Position numbers and translations under genes: made by a program. Of a stretch of DNA of 64,000 nucleotides, positions 45,101-49,515 are shown in pieces. This DNA is from CBDBUR01 sp965209065 (GTDB taxonomy: Bacteria; Pseudomonadota; Alphaproteobacteria; JAPOUT01; G958296285), in NCBI GenBank assembly GCA_965209065.1, contig OZ242373.1:434001-498000 (forward strand). Direction: 5' to 3'. How positions within the stretch are numbered: the first letter of the stretch is position 1; every line of letters starts with the position of its first letter. The notes below the pieces were generated by a model, which was not told the origin of the DNA, searched no databases, and saw only the letters and a list, made by a program, of their open reading frames with translations.

Positions 45101-47341
45101 TTCGCTTCCAGAGATAAGCCTTACATTAGCTGCGGTAATTGCGGTTGCTGCGTCTGTGGCGAAAAGTAGTGCGCCAGCTTTTGCCTCTAGGCTCAAGTTG
45201 CCAGTGCCAATATCTATAGTGGGCGTGGCGGTTAAATCTATATCCGCCGTTGCCGCTATGACGGATAAACTTTCACCATCGGCAAAACTGGCACTCGTAA
45301 AGGCGAGGGGGGTATCGCCAGTATAGACAAAAGCGGAATCCCTTGAGGTAACAGAAGAAAAGAGAGCCGTATAAGCAGCAGCAGTAGCAGGGAATGTTGG
45401 GCTTTCTGCTCTAAAGGTGCCTCTGCCAATATCAATAGAACCGGTTATGGTAATTGCGCCCGTTGCTTTTAACGTGAGGTCTCGTCCGCTTGGGGTAGAT
45501 GTGTTAGGGCCTTCGAAGGTGATAGCAGGAGCAGTAATGGTGGTTGCTTTATCGGTAGCGAAGTTGAGCCTGGCGGGGTCAAGGTAAAGTAACCCATTTG
45601 CTCTTATCACACCACCGAGAGTGATCGTGCCACCATTAAGGTGGGTAGTGCCGGTGTCATCAAATATAATTTCATTTCCGGCGATAAAGGTTATATCCTT
45701 ACCGACATTAGCTGTTGAGCCACTGAAACGGATATCATTTGTGGCGTTGAAAGTGAAATGGGATGAGCCGCTTGAGAATCCTTGATCAACACTCTTATCG
45801 CGTATGGTTATATTGTTGGCGCTAAGCGTAATAGTGCCATTGTCGTCAGGGTGCTGGAACAAGAAAGATGATGTCCCGCCAGCGGATAAGAATAAATCGC
45901 CGGTGCCGACATTTATATCTTTGGTGATAGTGAGTCCTATGTTGCCAGCGGTGCTAACGGTAATGGAGAGGCTTCTGTTTAGCTCCACCATCCAATCGCG
46001 CACGGTGAACTGTGCGCTACTTCTGCTATCAGTTATCTCAAGGGCAGAGAGGTTCAAGGTTAAGTTGCTTAAAGTAGAGGGGAAAGCTGCGGTGGTTTGC
46101 TCCCACTTAAAGGTAGCCGCATTGATGATGTTTGCGTTTGTGAATGTGGGGAGTGCGCCACTGCTGATACTCACCACTTCGGCGGCGAGGGTCGCGCCAG
46201 AGAAAGTGAGCGCGGTGGCAGCAGTTAAAGTGAGGTTTTGATCCGTTCCCGTCCCGCTCATTGTTATATTTTGGTTGATGTTAATTGTCGGCGCAATGAG
46301 CGTTAGATTGCCAGCGGCTTTGGTGATAGCCTCATCAAGCGTTATCGATGTGCCTGCCGCCAGCGAAACATCGCCCGCAAAAGCCGCGATAGACGCCGCC
46401 GAAATAACAAAATCACCCGTGCCATCGTCCGCTAGAACTGCGCCATCGCTGACTTCGCCATTATTATTGGTCGTCTCTGTGTCAATCGTGATGGTGTCAG
46501 GGTCAAGCAGTAGCTCCCCCGCTTTCACTTTCGATAGAGCAAACGAGGCTAAATGCTGCTTGCCCGATATTTCAACAAATCCACTTGATGCATCTATATT
46601 GCCTTGAAAATTCGTGTTGCCGTCCGACCAAATAATCACGCGCGGTGACTCTATGAACGCGCCCGACTCCACAATCGTTCTTTGCGCGTTAGCAATAGCT
46701 CCCTTGCCTTGAAAACCACCCCCAACTAAAACTTCTTTATTCGCCGTTAGGGTAGCCGTTGAGCCAAGCCTCACTTCGCCCGCACCCTCTACAATGATAC
46801 TCTGCGCCTCAATGACACCGCCAACATTGACAACGCTATTATTCGCTAAACTCTGTAAATGAACCTCGCCCGAAAGCGCAGTAATAACGCCATCTGCCCG
46901 AACCGCGCCAGCACTTGTGCCTGAGGCAGACGCACTCGCCAGCAAGCCGCCAACATTCACCACAGAACCCGCGCTAAACTCCACACCCGCAGGATTCTCC
47001 AACGAAACCCGACCATTCGCCGTTAATGTGCCTGCTATGGTCGTGCCGCCGCCGTTCCTCACTTTTATCGAAATTAACGCAGAAGCAGAGGGCTGCGCTA
47101 TATCCACGACCTCATTTTTCGCAATGTCAAAACTCTCCCAGCTCGTGCCGAGATAAGCACTATTTTGCTTTATCTGCAAAGGGTTAGTGAGGTCGCCCGC
47201 ACCCTGCGTGACTCTGCCGCCACTCGGCGCCGCGAAAGCTCCGCCAAACGAAGTTGATGCCAAAAAAGCAAGCAAAACAAGCGGCTTTCCCGCTCTATTG
47301 CCCACTCTACTTATTAAGCGCATAGCTGGTCTTGGATACAT
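30173..47341 (-). CDS. giant TPS-family exoprotein, 5722 residues
   Basis: Paralogue of the 3957-residue giant and one of the larger bacterial proteins of this family. The signal peptide (core PLVLLAFLASTSFGG) and TPS domain (about residues 39-285, NPAGVEFSAGSVVNVGGLLA, closing LLLDPDTITID) are followed by about 5400 residues of beta-repeats. By eye I count about 30 copies of the ASNQDLTITASG..LGG.F..G.GD module and about 17 of the YTG.G.F.IPAWA module. A helical segment lies near residues 4380-4505. The C-terminus ends SITCTTESLCQ, and I noticed no other cysteine. A block of about 250 residues occurs twice, just after the TPS domain and near the C-terminus. The start is supported by GGGAGGA five bases upstream. 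Role in adhesion is inferred from the family. Confidence 0.9.
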   Translation of the reverse strand: MYPRPAMRLISRVGNRAGKPLVLLAFLASTSFGGAFAAPSGGRVTQGAGDLTNPLQIKQNSAYLGTSWESFDIAKNEVVDIAQPSASALISIKVRNGGGTTIAGTLTANGRVSLENPAGVEFSAGSVVNVGGLLASASASGTSAGAVRADGVITALSGEVHLQSLANNSVVNVGGVIEAQSIIVEGAGEVRLGSTATLTANKEVLVGGGFQGKGAIANAQRTIVESGAFIESPRVIIWSDGNTNFQGNIDASSGFVEISGKQHLASFALSKVKAGELLLDPDTITIDTETTNNNGEVSDGAVLADDGTGDFVISAASIAAFAGDVSLAAGTSITLDEAITKAAGNLTLIAPTININQNITMSGTGTDQNLTLTAATALTFSGATLAAEVVSISSGALPTFTNANIINAATFKWEQTTAAFPSTLSNLTLNLSALEITDSRSSAQFTVRDWMVELNRSLSITVSTAGNIGLTITKDINVGTGDLFLSAGGTSSFLFQHPDDNGTITLSANNITIRDKSVDQGFSSGSSHFTFNATNDIRFSGSTANVGKDITFIAGNEIIFDDTGTTHLNGGTITLGGVIRANGLLYLDPARLNFATDKATTITAPAITFEGPNTSTPSGRDLTLKATGAITITGSIDIGRGTFRAESPTFPATAAAYTALFSSVTSRDSAFVYTGDTPLAFTSASFADGESLSVIAATADIDLTATPTIDIGTGNLSLEAKAGALLFATDAATAITAANVRLISGSETPTTTNQALTITTGNFALGGNFNIGTGDLSLTLSGKISYVKPITFMHTGATTVMTTSSSNFNVQLWMINADKDLSITATLSDINVFNSIELGTGDLTLEAQVGSIHFFLVKPDPPLTAEQRAAIKPLTTITAASIKLVSTRELYFGLGDQNLTITATGEVFLGGHYNFGDGDLSITGAPIQFSSESHNSLAAGNITLNTSGTATASNKNLHLTTAGSLTLSNTIAIGTGGLTLESSATKLFESAAAPAITFQGELSLIFTGSGSLTIPAWAAVDEIALSVTATKGDIIVPSLSIGSVALTIEAQVGAINFATDAAVTLNAGGVTLTSIGTPTASNQDVTIMSGDKLNLKGNFNSGSGDFSFTAGTIEFKFIVDSSSDVSIAGKDLTFTSTTKGSNNFIDLVLAPTGTIAITEAGGIDLGSESSFILSGSSADVFATAPPSISSSRTLLLYTGTGNFTIPAWAVVSGKTLRVTAATGNILVANSINVGNSADIHLTAEVGAINFATDKDITLAARRINLTSTGTATPSNNNLTLKPEAESDAFNIEGAFNLGTGSLIMESYQGRYFDEALFDKFTKGGFGFISRGLEPANDIGVPSWGIVKGKNLLVQSQLRNVFVPHTIDLGTGNLTIMADKSLIFSTSNPITLTAGNISLASPSITRRDSNQNLTITASGVLNMTGRYFFSGGDVSLSFAGTGEQAPAPTSIDTRNLTLTYTAAAGADNYLALKSWMGNSNRQELTLTTTNNTNVVLEVAQPITNTLTIDAYRILVLSTTDIESLSSVPIKTMNLTARSTGSGDEAGIHLASRSYFIFQAFEGIITISSSHIQLAGEGDDKSSIIIHSNEVIFTKETTINGGNIFLHGNIKAQSPTSGSPTSGSSTGELQNLSITAATDGAISFTGQPTSVKTNSTITAANLTLNSAIKTGDASNRDLTLKASGTLTITGSFTIGTGRLTIENSNVLPQATFDLFVRGSTGIIYTGNADLSIPDWAIESGKSLSVVATKANINVPIEITIGTVADLTLEAQTRALNFSTASETMITANRLTLISVGTPTASNKDLTVTFQSSVRLGGKFDTGSRHISITTSNTNSTATVTLSDKTATSLNGANITLISHFGTPTASNQDFTITASGAIALGTPLATGSGNISITSGAAAAIEFTTGRDIKLTGNHIALNSGTKASPTTGDKDATIRATGIITLGGNFNTGDGNFKASSGSRFPINLSTARATNITTNDGELTSSGGISIPSNQDFTITTTSTNSGFTLAGTFDLGSGDFTATIEEDLRFSESGINTTIIANDIGIATGIETQFARDINLTFIAAGEISVNANLKIGNGLLILGGTTPPDAAEYDGIVPSVDRGGIGFIYSGAGSFTIPQSMIMEDKDLYIGARNASAKLVVPASVNLGTGKLTIEVRRGALMFSTTETTTIEAANITLFSAKSSPNHQSVKLIPASNGTITLGGKFDFGRGSFHIREGNNVIRSAALSVSGQNITLRFADSTSNNHALTINARGGVALAGLINTGTGDISVMSGTGSPINFVGTTTHYLIGNNIYLHSRGPAPAPSHRALHIIARNDIEMSGNFSTSFRSSASPIGSDIVIAAGTRLTTSFSLSKLNLLLVRLEPSGTDGQLLFDGGSSRTSITGNNILLISRSGTRRGNQNTSITASGNVTLRGTFANANDLSITAGQYGTFKFSKSLPTSIDVTGKLTLLSLSGVSPAPSNQDLTLTASGGVLLGGIFNAGTGDLSITGAPINFSTERRTILAANDITLTSTGSARASNQDLALIATGLYAFSGTLSIGSGELSLYSNNEDAYASAPAVTSNKVHILYTGGLESDDFVIPSWMMQNELVSVTAYNANIMVPTSFDLGNKDLILIAKVASLKFSSTSATSISARNITLISTRIDPTENAQNLTITASGTLMLGGNFTRTGGNITATSGASSPFNIAAISNGLSLRGNNISLMSRGGVPTPSDKVFSIVASGAVTLGGSFDTGSGNITIESGLVHVLDAQGNLTRTGDGAPINFSTAMATSLKGNDIYLLASGGTPAPSGRALALDASGDLTLEGTFDIGTGTLNLLAARFSGADAIINRGALNLTYKGTDSFGLLGWMARGGENKDLSITATQGNITLNSISLGTGELTVNAQQGVIAFIESGASLTAKNITLTSAGDTPISVIISTVTLTATETITISGTYSIARTQFYLNAQLELRGNGLGLIAFNAPNVIFGGDSFNLHLQAMGNYLTFQEGAIITANSPVSLIAIREVTANSQVFDLPAWAMIDGINLSVVSPQGAPPLSRIIRIPDGFDIGDGTLSIKGGGGFHLLGPSSGEDASPLVFGAIEIIYTGGKDEFAIPAWAIRENADLSVIHEGDDGEIVVPNTLNIGSGSLYLNASEFQAEDTGTYNWGSIEIDFIGSPRADTPNPRNWMTSVRAAHFTIRADELDLRNINITGNLTIEVRETIEIAEDAIFFPRYGQNFTFIYHGEQDLLLVEDAVSFNTRLEDFSNSDTTQPVTTFDYTTTKGEERSFTSYAPIPFLRGSFGKNLSITATKSALHVISAIDLGNGNLTLKAAEGGLHFSADVGTIRARNVELISDGNEIALFSDIPSYDPPLEDGGTGLGTITTVEKIIPVGYDLSTTALGSPLSVIAGGRVKLGGFFSTGRQAFTVIAGAGSSITFDEEEPTHILGGVVTLISNGRSAAASDQDFEIIDAFEVNIGGVFNTGAGDFSINSDVINFSADLPTSIRANNLTLTATSTTETPTQSNQALTLITAGVLTLNGAFDIGSGALTLTIGDKDESLFNVATAATTSLRAGSFTLTNAPTIERVEALELIYTGNGAYAIPAWAILENRDLIITNLNGGISVPNGFDIGNGFLTLRGLSFSVSGSEARTWAWLNAIYVGANAFDIPSWMRTSDADLTITATKADINVPTSLNLGDNRLALVAVEGELLFASSGATTLEASTIILFSTSDTPRSSNQNLTLLAARDILLGGTFDIGSGTFTLTAAPNVNALPSGVHAGIAFARNMATTLKGANLVLTSAGASPSGSEAAVRLEASDQITISGFLTVGLELDNFFTLSAAKFDVSLANPVRPRSLRVIYTGSGDFTIPAWVVAALDEISVVYRAGKIIIPTSFDITQGRTALSLTAMEFEAEGNSVAYGSDLSLTYLGTETFGIPNWAKFVNNAVGDLTVIATEADINSGIPMVLRDSPNGERYFALTLIAEKGALIFRNVGETIITASRISLRSAVAQATPSDQNLTLTALGDISLEGFIDIGDGVLSVNAGNSGAIGVIRFGTDGATPDAARVPVVLTASAIALSQMNVSFASSVDATFVIPSGGKPTITNLGIQPQEAYDWFEVPALVIDVTEANIDIADLLANNDMFMKFSIDDDGVLDFGAYDITFRTTASELANPSDLATDGFIIFPSSVRVIKAFSLTLEALGITETGRTIGGAGVAHLFSESITINVNDTFTLTSSLFSAKNITITARIFDARGRVSANADQGAENDGDAFVRATEGIIGGFFIGGSKTVIDTPSITTAEGATPVLGGKITFLRSVVITTSGNTNLGNAEIIVQGYFTLITTSTFIITSAASIVALGVHIEAAGVVEDGFASDFDIYSFDGVSFDADLTPLSIDPASPFRGDLNIYPLSATEILTRLDLIVPDATNSKIDDLRAIATAHIADSSNPALTSDQAAELAKLGAQKLDIETRKQFLVTSLVENSITELTSQGREALLLTLARLGDPAATNRLVLEKGLIVPPGGNPLSILEFELPEEGLPSVDGGLFPFFISGTLTMGEGNDFNILGQTIGGEVMPLDRTIAFRGETNITMNDNSAFSIKGALAISLPNIVNGEAVTGNVLIKGDNIIINTVRQTDRFVSTSTTATPRTITFETAGKVDIISPFIDFSYGSNSGANLVLKTTGTDGVINFIPTSGEDSIIRARDITLAGKLLAENITDDDGGVRRIRLRISASNAIHFGADAPTSITSGRIYLTSPQRSTRASNQDLAIDSTFGFGSAELQLNGHFNVGTGDITLTYGTFIRSRATSITTAHLTIKSRDSNLFYQPWWAALNRNLTITEAAPGTVIFLPDGDFDLGNGDLTITVNILAPEGNSIMKANNINITLSSQVLPGDNPASLTLDARNDINYFYNELKNRLELDLTLLAGGKIILTAGAGVTTTDTIVFAARNITLGGTILAQDADGNEQSLTLNPSGSINFANDRATSINADSITITLGDNPTKPTPSGQNLTLTAAAAITLTNTTINLGRTTDEAKGGTLTIAITIGDDSGVLTLDDSTLSAEVVDINPQAFTLTNANIIDAGTFKWEQTIAAFPATLSNLTLMNLSALELTDSRTAAAVTVQDWMVALNRSLSISVNLSTSANTGLTITDDINVGTGDLFLSSSGTALDILFNNADGDPITLSANNITLRDGNNSGINATNGTSLTLNATNDIHFDALGFNFSTNLTFIAGNEIIFERHTSLSGSTITIGGVVKAGSFTISLLPATLNFATDKATTITAGAIIISTSGTPTASGQNLTIEADGDITLTGALNIGADENESIMRLTAKKGTIIFNDATSLTARDLILTQETVAFTTTQATHATFVLADNEDNRPLIRYLGTGIQEAITWAEQFGVFSPDDANLEDALKEGGTFEGRDTADGDNVNIDLTAPEVKERNREFIINAGEKFIVPDGIIEIKAQTIFIRAESIQTDTDSDTGITKPITLIATERVTIHTDIASSATIIIQAPEVIFSNTKPVELKGSNIMIDIPEGMVMPADMPTANNQNVQLIATGDIQINNNLNIGFGTLALDAGGKIEAAERDVVVLANRVVYEADTTTTDSEHNITITSMNDIRLLSDISTNGNIILKAGGSIITPDADTTLEAKGAGNSLIFEQRYAFRQNHALTLKAGGDVTLIGAIDRGTGALTLEAGGAVVLMDAGTIKADMINIRQAALFGAEAPAVFSVLPVLTYSGAFPQPSILSWAESITCTTESLCQ
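31530..32275 (-). repeat. internal duplicated block, C-terminal copy
   Basis: Encodes SAEVVDINPQ, TFKWEQTIAAFPATLSNLTL, ALELTDSRTAAAVTVQDWMV, ALNRSLSISV and TLNFATDKATTITAG. The N-terminal copy (45450-46197) has the same order with strong DNA similarity, for example around the TTCCCACTT stretch near 32180 and CTCCCACTT near 46098. Confidence 0.8.
33825..34205 (-). other. helical insertion segment in the second giant
   Basis: About 125 residues, SKIDDLRAIATAHIADSS, AAELAKLGAQKLDIETRKQF, GREALLLTLARLGDPAATNRL, matching the segment at 21375-21910. Both follow a NIYP motif. Confidence 0.7.
42477..42506 (-). repeat. tandem 15-bp unit containing CACTAGTG palindromes
   Basis: Two copies of GACCCACTAGTGGG(C/G), encoding the SPTSG repeats of the second giant. 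Each unit holds the 12-bp palindrome CCCACTAGTGGG, so the two can also pair with each other. Confidence 0.85.
45450..46197 (-). repeat. internal duplicated block, N-terminal copy
   Basis: Encodes AAEVVSISSG, TFKWEQTTAAFPSTLSNLTL, ALEITDSRSSAQFTVRDWMV, ELNRSLSITV and LNFATDKATTITAP. It pairs with 31530-32275 and, more distantly, with 18865-19662 in the other giant. Confidence 0.8.
46483..47227 (-). other. TPS secretion domain of the second giant
   Basis: Begins after the AFA-AP cleavage region with SGGRVTQGAGDLTNPLQI and ends at LLLDPDTITID. It is close in sequence to the first giant's TPS domain. One short ASASGTSAG expansion is the main difference, inserted after VNVGGLL. Confidence 0.85.
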
Positions 47342-47376
47342 AAATCCTCCCTAATTTTAGTGCCTACTCACCATAG

Positions 47377-47405
47377 AAAGTAAACGAATATCAATTCTTT
47401 TTCAA
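47377..47405 (-). promoter_or_regulatory. promoter of the second giant
   Basis: On the minus strand TTGAAA (47400-47405), 17 bases, TACTTT (47377-47382). The 5' leader ends GGGAGGA before the ATG. The stretch between the hexamers also resembles that of the first giant (GTTTA at the -10 edge in both). Confidence 0.55.
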
Positions 47406-47420
47406 GAAAAATTTTTATCA

Positions 47421-47452
47421 CTTTATTGCTTTATTGCCTTATTGCTTTATTT
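47421..47452 (-). repeat. 8-bp tandem repeat across a stop codon
   Basis: Four near-identical units on the plus strand, CTTTATTG, CTTTATTG, CCTTATTG, CTTTATTT. The minus-strand beta-propeller gene stops inside unit three (47439-47441). Confidence 0.85.
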
Positions 47453-49031
47453 TCCACACGTTAGCGAACTCATCGGAAGTGAAATAGACCGCGCCGTCCT
47501 TGCCTACCGCTATTCCTGTCGGCACAACCGTGGAGACGGGTCCCCCCGAAAACTTGTTAATCGGCAAGCGAGAGGCTAAAACCTTCCTGTTGCCAGCCTT
47601 GTCTATCGCCAAAATGCGCTTGAGCTTCGTCTCCGCTACCACAAAACGCCCGTCAGGCAGGAATGCCAAGCCCTCCGCTCCCTGCAGACCCTGAACAATC
47701 ACCGACAACTTGCGAGACCTCAAGTTGAACCCAAAAAGGCGACCCGCCTTGTTCTCCAAGATGTAAAGCGTCTTCTTGTCGCGACTTAACAATAGGTTCG
47801 CAGGAGAACCCACTAAACCAGTCGCAAAGGTCTTCTTCTTTTTCCAACCCTTGCCGCTCAAGCGCAACAGCTTGCCAGTCGCAAACTCCGCCACAAGCAA
47901 ATCGCCGTTCGGCATCTCTACCGCATCATGCGGAGTCGTGAAGCCGTGTAGCAATGCCAACGAACGCTTCGTCTTGCGGTCCAAAACCTGAACCGAACCC
48001 GCCGACCAACCCGTAAGCAAAATATACTTCGCGGTCAGCTTGATGTTAATCGGGTAGTCAATCTCATCGCCAAATACCCGCGCTATCGTCTTCACCTCGC
48101 GCGTCTGCACGTTAATCGAGCGAAGCGCAAATACATCAGCAACGTAAAGCGTCTCAACCCCATTCTCATCGCCAATCGCCAAACCTCCCGCCGCCGCAAG
48201 CTTGCCCGATATAATCGTCCTCGACTCCCCAGTCTTTTTATCTATCTCTATAATCGCGTTATCCGACATATTAGAAATAAACAGCCGACCATCTTTATCA
48301 AACGCGAGGTTGTCAATCGCCGGATTCACTTTGGCTATCACCTTCTTCTTCCCGCTCTTGCGATTCACGCGAATGACCTGACCCAAAGACGTATCCACAA
48401 CATAAAGCGCACCAGTCTTAGGGTCGATGTTCACCGCCGCCGGCGTTTTGAAGCCGCTCGCAATCGTCCTCATCTTCGCCTTCGCCAAATCTACCTCAAC
48501 CACCTTGCCCTTAAACCAAAGCGGTCCGTAAAGCTTGCCGTTCTTGTCTATCTCAAAGCCGTTCAATCCGCCCATGCCCTCCATTATTTTACGCGGCGGC
48601 TTCTTGCCCGATGGGTCCAGCTCGTAAAGCGCATCACCCAGAAAAACCTGCGTGGCGTAAAGCCTGCCGTCCGCCGCAAACGCAAGCGAATTCATGCCCG
48701 GTAACTTCTCGGCAATCGTCCGAATCTCCCCCGAACCATCTCTGATGTAAACCTTGCCGTCCAAAAATGCCGTCCAAGCAAGCGTGTCCTTGCCGTAAAA
48801 TGCAACATCATCGGCTTGACCCAAAGGCGGCGGAACAAGAACCGAACGCGTCCCGCTCTCTATATCAACCGCGTAAAGAGTCGAACCCAAAACCGAACCC
48901 GCAAGCAATCGCCCCTGCTGGTCAAATCCAATCCCGTGTATGCCGTGAAACGGAGACTTCGGCGTTATCTCCTCTATGTTCGAACAACCCACCGCAAGCA
49001 ATAAAGCTCCAAGCAAAATATAATGTTTCAT
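47439..49031 (-). CDS. beta-propeller lipoprotein (SMP-30/NHL-like)
   Basis: Predicted lipoprotein of 530 residues: signal MKHYILLGALLLAVGC with Cys16 as lipidation site. The mature part is built of about ten propeller-blade repeats of the form G.LAFA.DGRLY.....G..LYE.D..GK, for example IGFDQQGRLLAGSVLGSTLYAVD and LAFLPDGRFVVAETKLKRILAID. It resembles the SMP-30/gluconolactonase and NHL superfamilies but no specific catalytic residues can be assigned, so a binding or scaffold role in the periplasm is equally possible. AGGGAGG precedes the ATG. It is the last gene of a minus-strand run and lies upstream of the second giant in the same direction, with the giant's promoter between them. Confidence 0.8.
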   Translation of the reverse strand: MKHYILLGALLLAVGCSNIEEITPKSPFHGIHGIGFDQQGRLLAGSVLGSTLYAVDIESGTRSVLVPPPLGQADDVAFYGKDTLAWTAFLDGKVYIRDGSGEIRTIAEKLPGMNSLAFAADGRLYATQVFLGDALYELDPSGKKPPRKIMEGMGGLNGFEIDKNGKLYGPLWFKGKVVEVDLAKAKMRTIASGFKTPAAVNIDPKTGALYVVDTSLGQVIRVNRKSGKKKVIAKVNPAIDNLAFDKDGRLFISNMSDNAIIEIDKKTGESRTIISGKLAAAGGLAIGDENGVETLYVADVFALRSINVQTREVKTIARVFGDEIDYPINIKLTAKYILLTGWSAGSVQVLDRKTKRSLALLHGFTTPHDAVEMPNGDLLVAEFATGKLLRLSGKGWKKKKTFATGLVGSPANLLLSRDKKTLYILENKAGRLFGFNLRSRKLSVIVQGLQGAEGLAFLPDGRFVVAETKLKRILAIDKAGNRKVLASRLPINKFSGGPVSTVVPTGIAVGKDGAVYFTSDEFANVWKIKQ

Positions 49032-49065
49032 TTTTTCCTCCCTTATAAAAGTTTAAGTGTAAAAG

Positions 49066-49491
49066 TTATGAATTAAGTGCCTTAGCAATTTTATCCGCAA
49101 TCGGCTGGAGCGTGCTCGCCTCGACCATCGTGCGCCCGTGTAGCGTCGGCGGCGCATCGTTCGCCTTGCGCGGAATAATATGAAAATGTAAATGAAAAAC
49201 CGTTTGTCCCGCCGCCTCGCCGTTGAGCTGCAGTATAACAATGCCATCGCTGCCCAGCACCCGCTTCACCGCACGCGAGATTTCTTGCGTCGCCTTTATC
49301 ACGCTCGCCGCGAACTCCGGCGGTAAGGAGAAAATATCCTCCGCAGGATACTTAGGCACAACCAGACAATGACCCTCCGCCGCAGGCATGATGTCCATAA
49401 AGCAAAGCCAGTCAGCGCCCTCCGACACCTTCACGCACGGCGCATCGCCACGTAAAATTTTAGCGAAAATGTTAGCATCATCGTAAGCCAT
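49066..49491 (-). CDS. HIT-family nucleotide hydrolase
   Basis: Histidine-triad protein of 141 residues, acting as a nucleotide phosphoramidase/hydrolase (Hint-like) in the cytosol. The catalytic triad motif reads FHLHFHIIPR, with histidines 100, 102 and 104. The N-terminal IFAKILRGDAPCVKV and the AEGHCLVVPKYP segment are standard. The start is the ATG at 49491 because GGAGG lies five bases upstream; the GTG two codons earlier overlaps that ribosome binding site. It lies in a minus-strand run with FemAB-like and RidA-like genes. Confidence 0.93.
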   Translation of the reverse strand: MAYDDANIFAKILRGDAPCVKVSEGADWLCFMDIMPAAEGHCLVVPKYPAEDIFSLPPEFAASVIKATQEISRAVKRVLGSDGIVILQLNGEAAGQTVFHLHFHIIPRKANDAPPTLHGRTMVEASTLQPIADKIAKALNS

Positions 49492-49515
49492 CTGCACCTC
49501 CTGCCACTGCTTTTA

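Noticed and set aside
17505..47341. Regularly spaced repeats that might look like a CRISPR array or satellite
   Set aside because: The repeats are imperfect, of 130-170 bases, in frame, and explained by protein modules. There are no short identical repeats with unique spacers and no cas genes.
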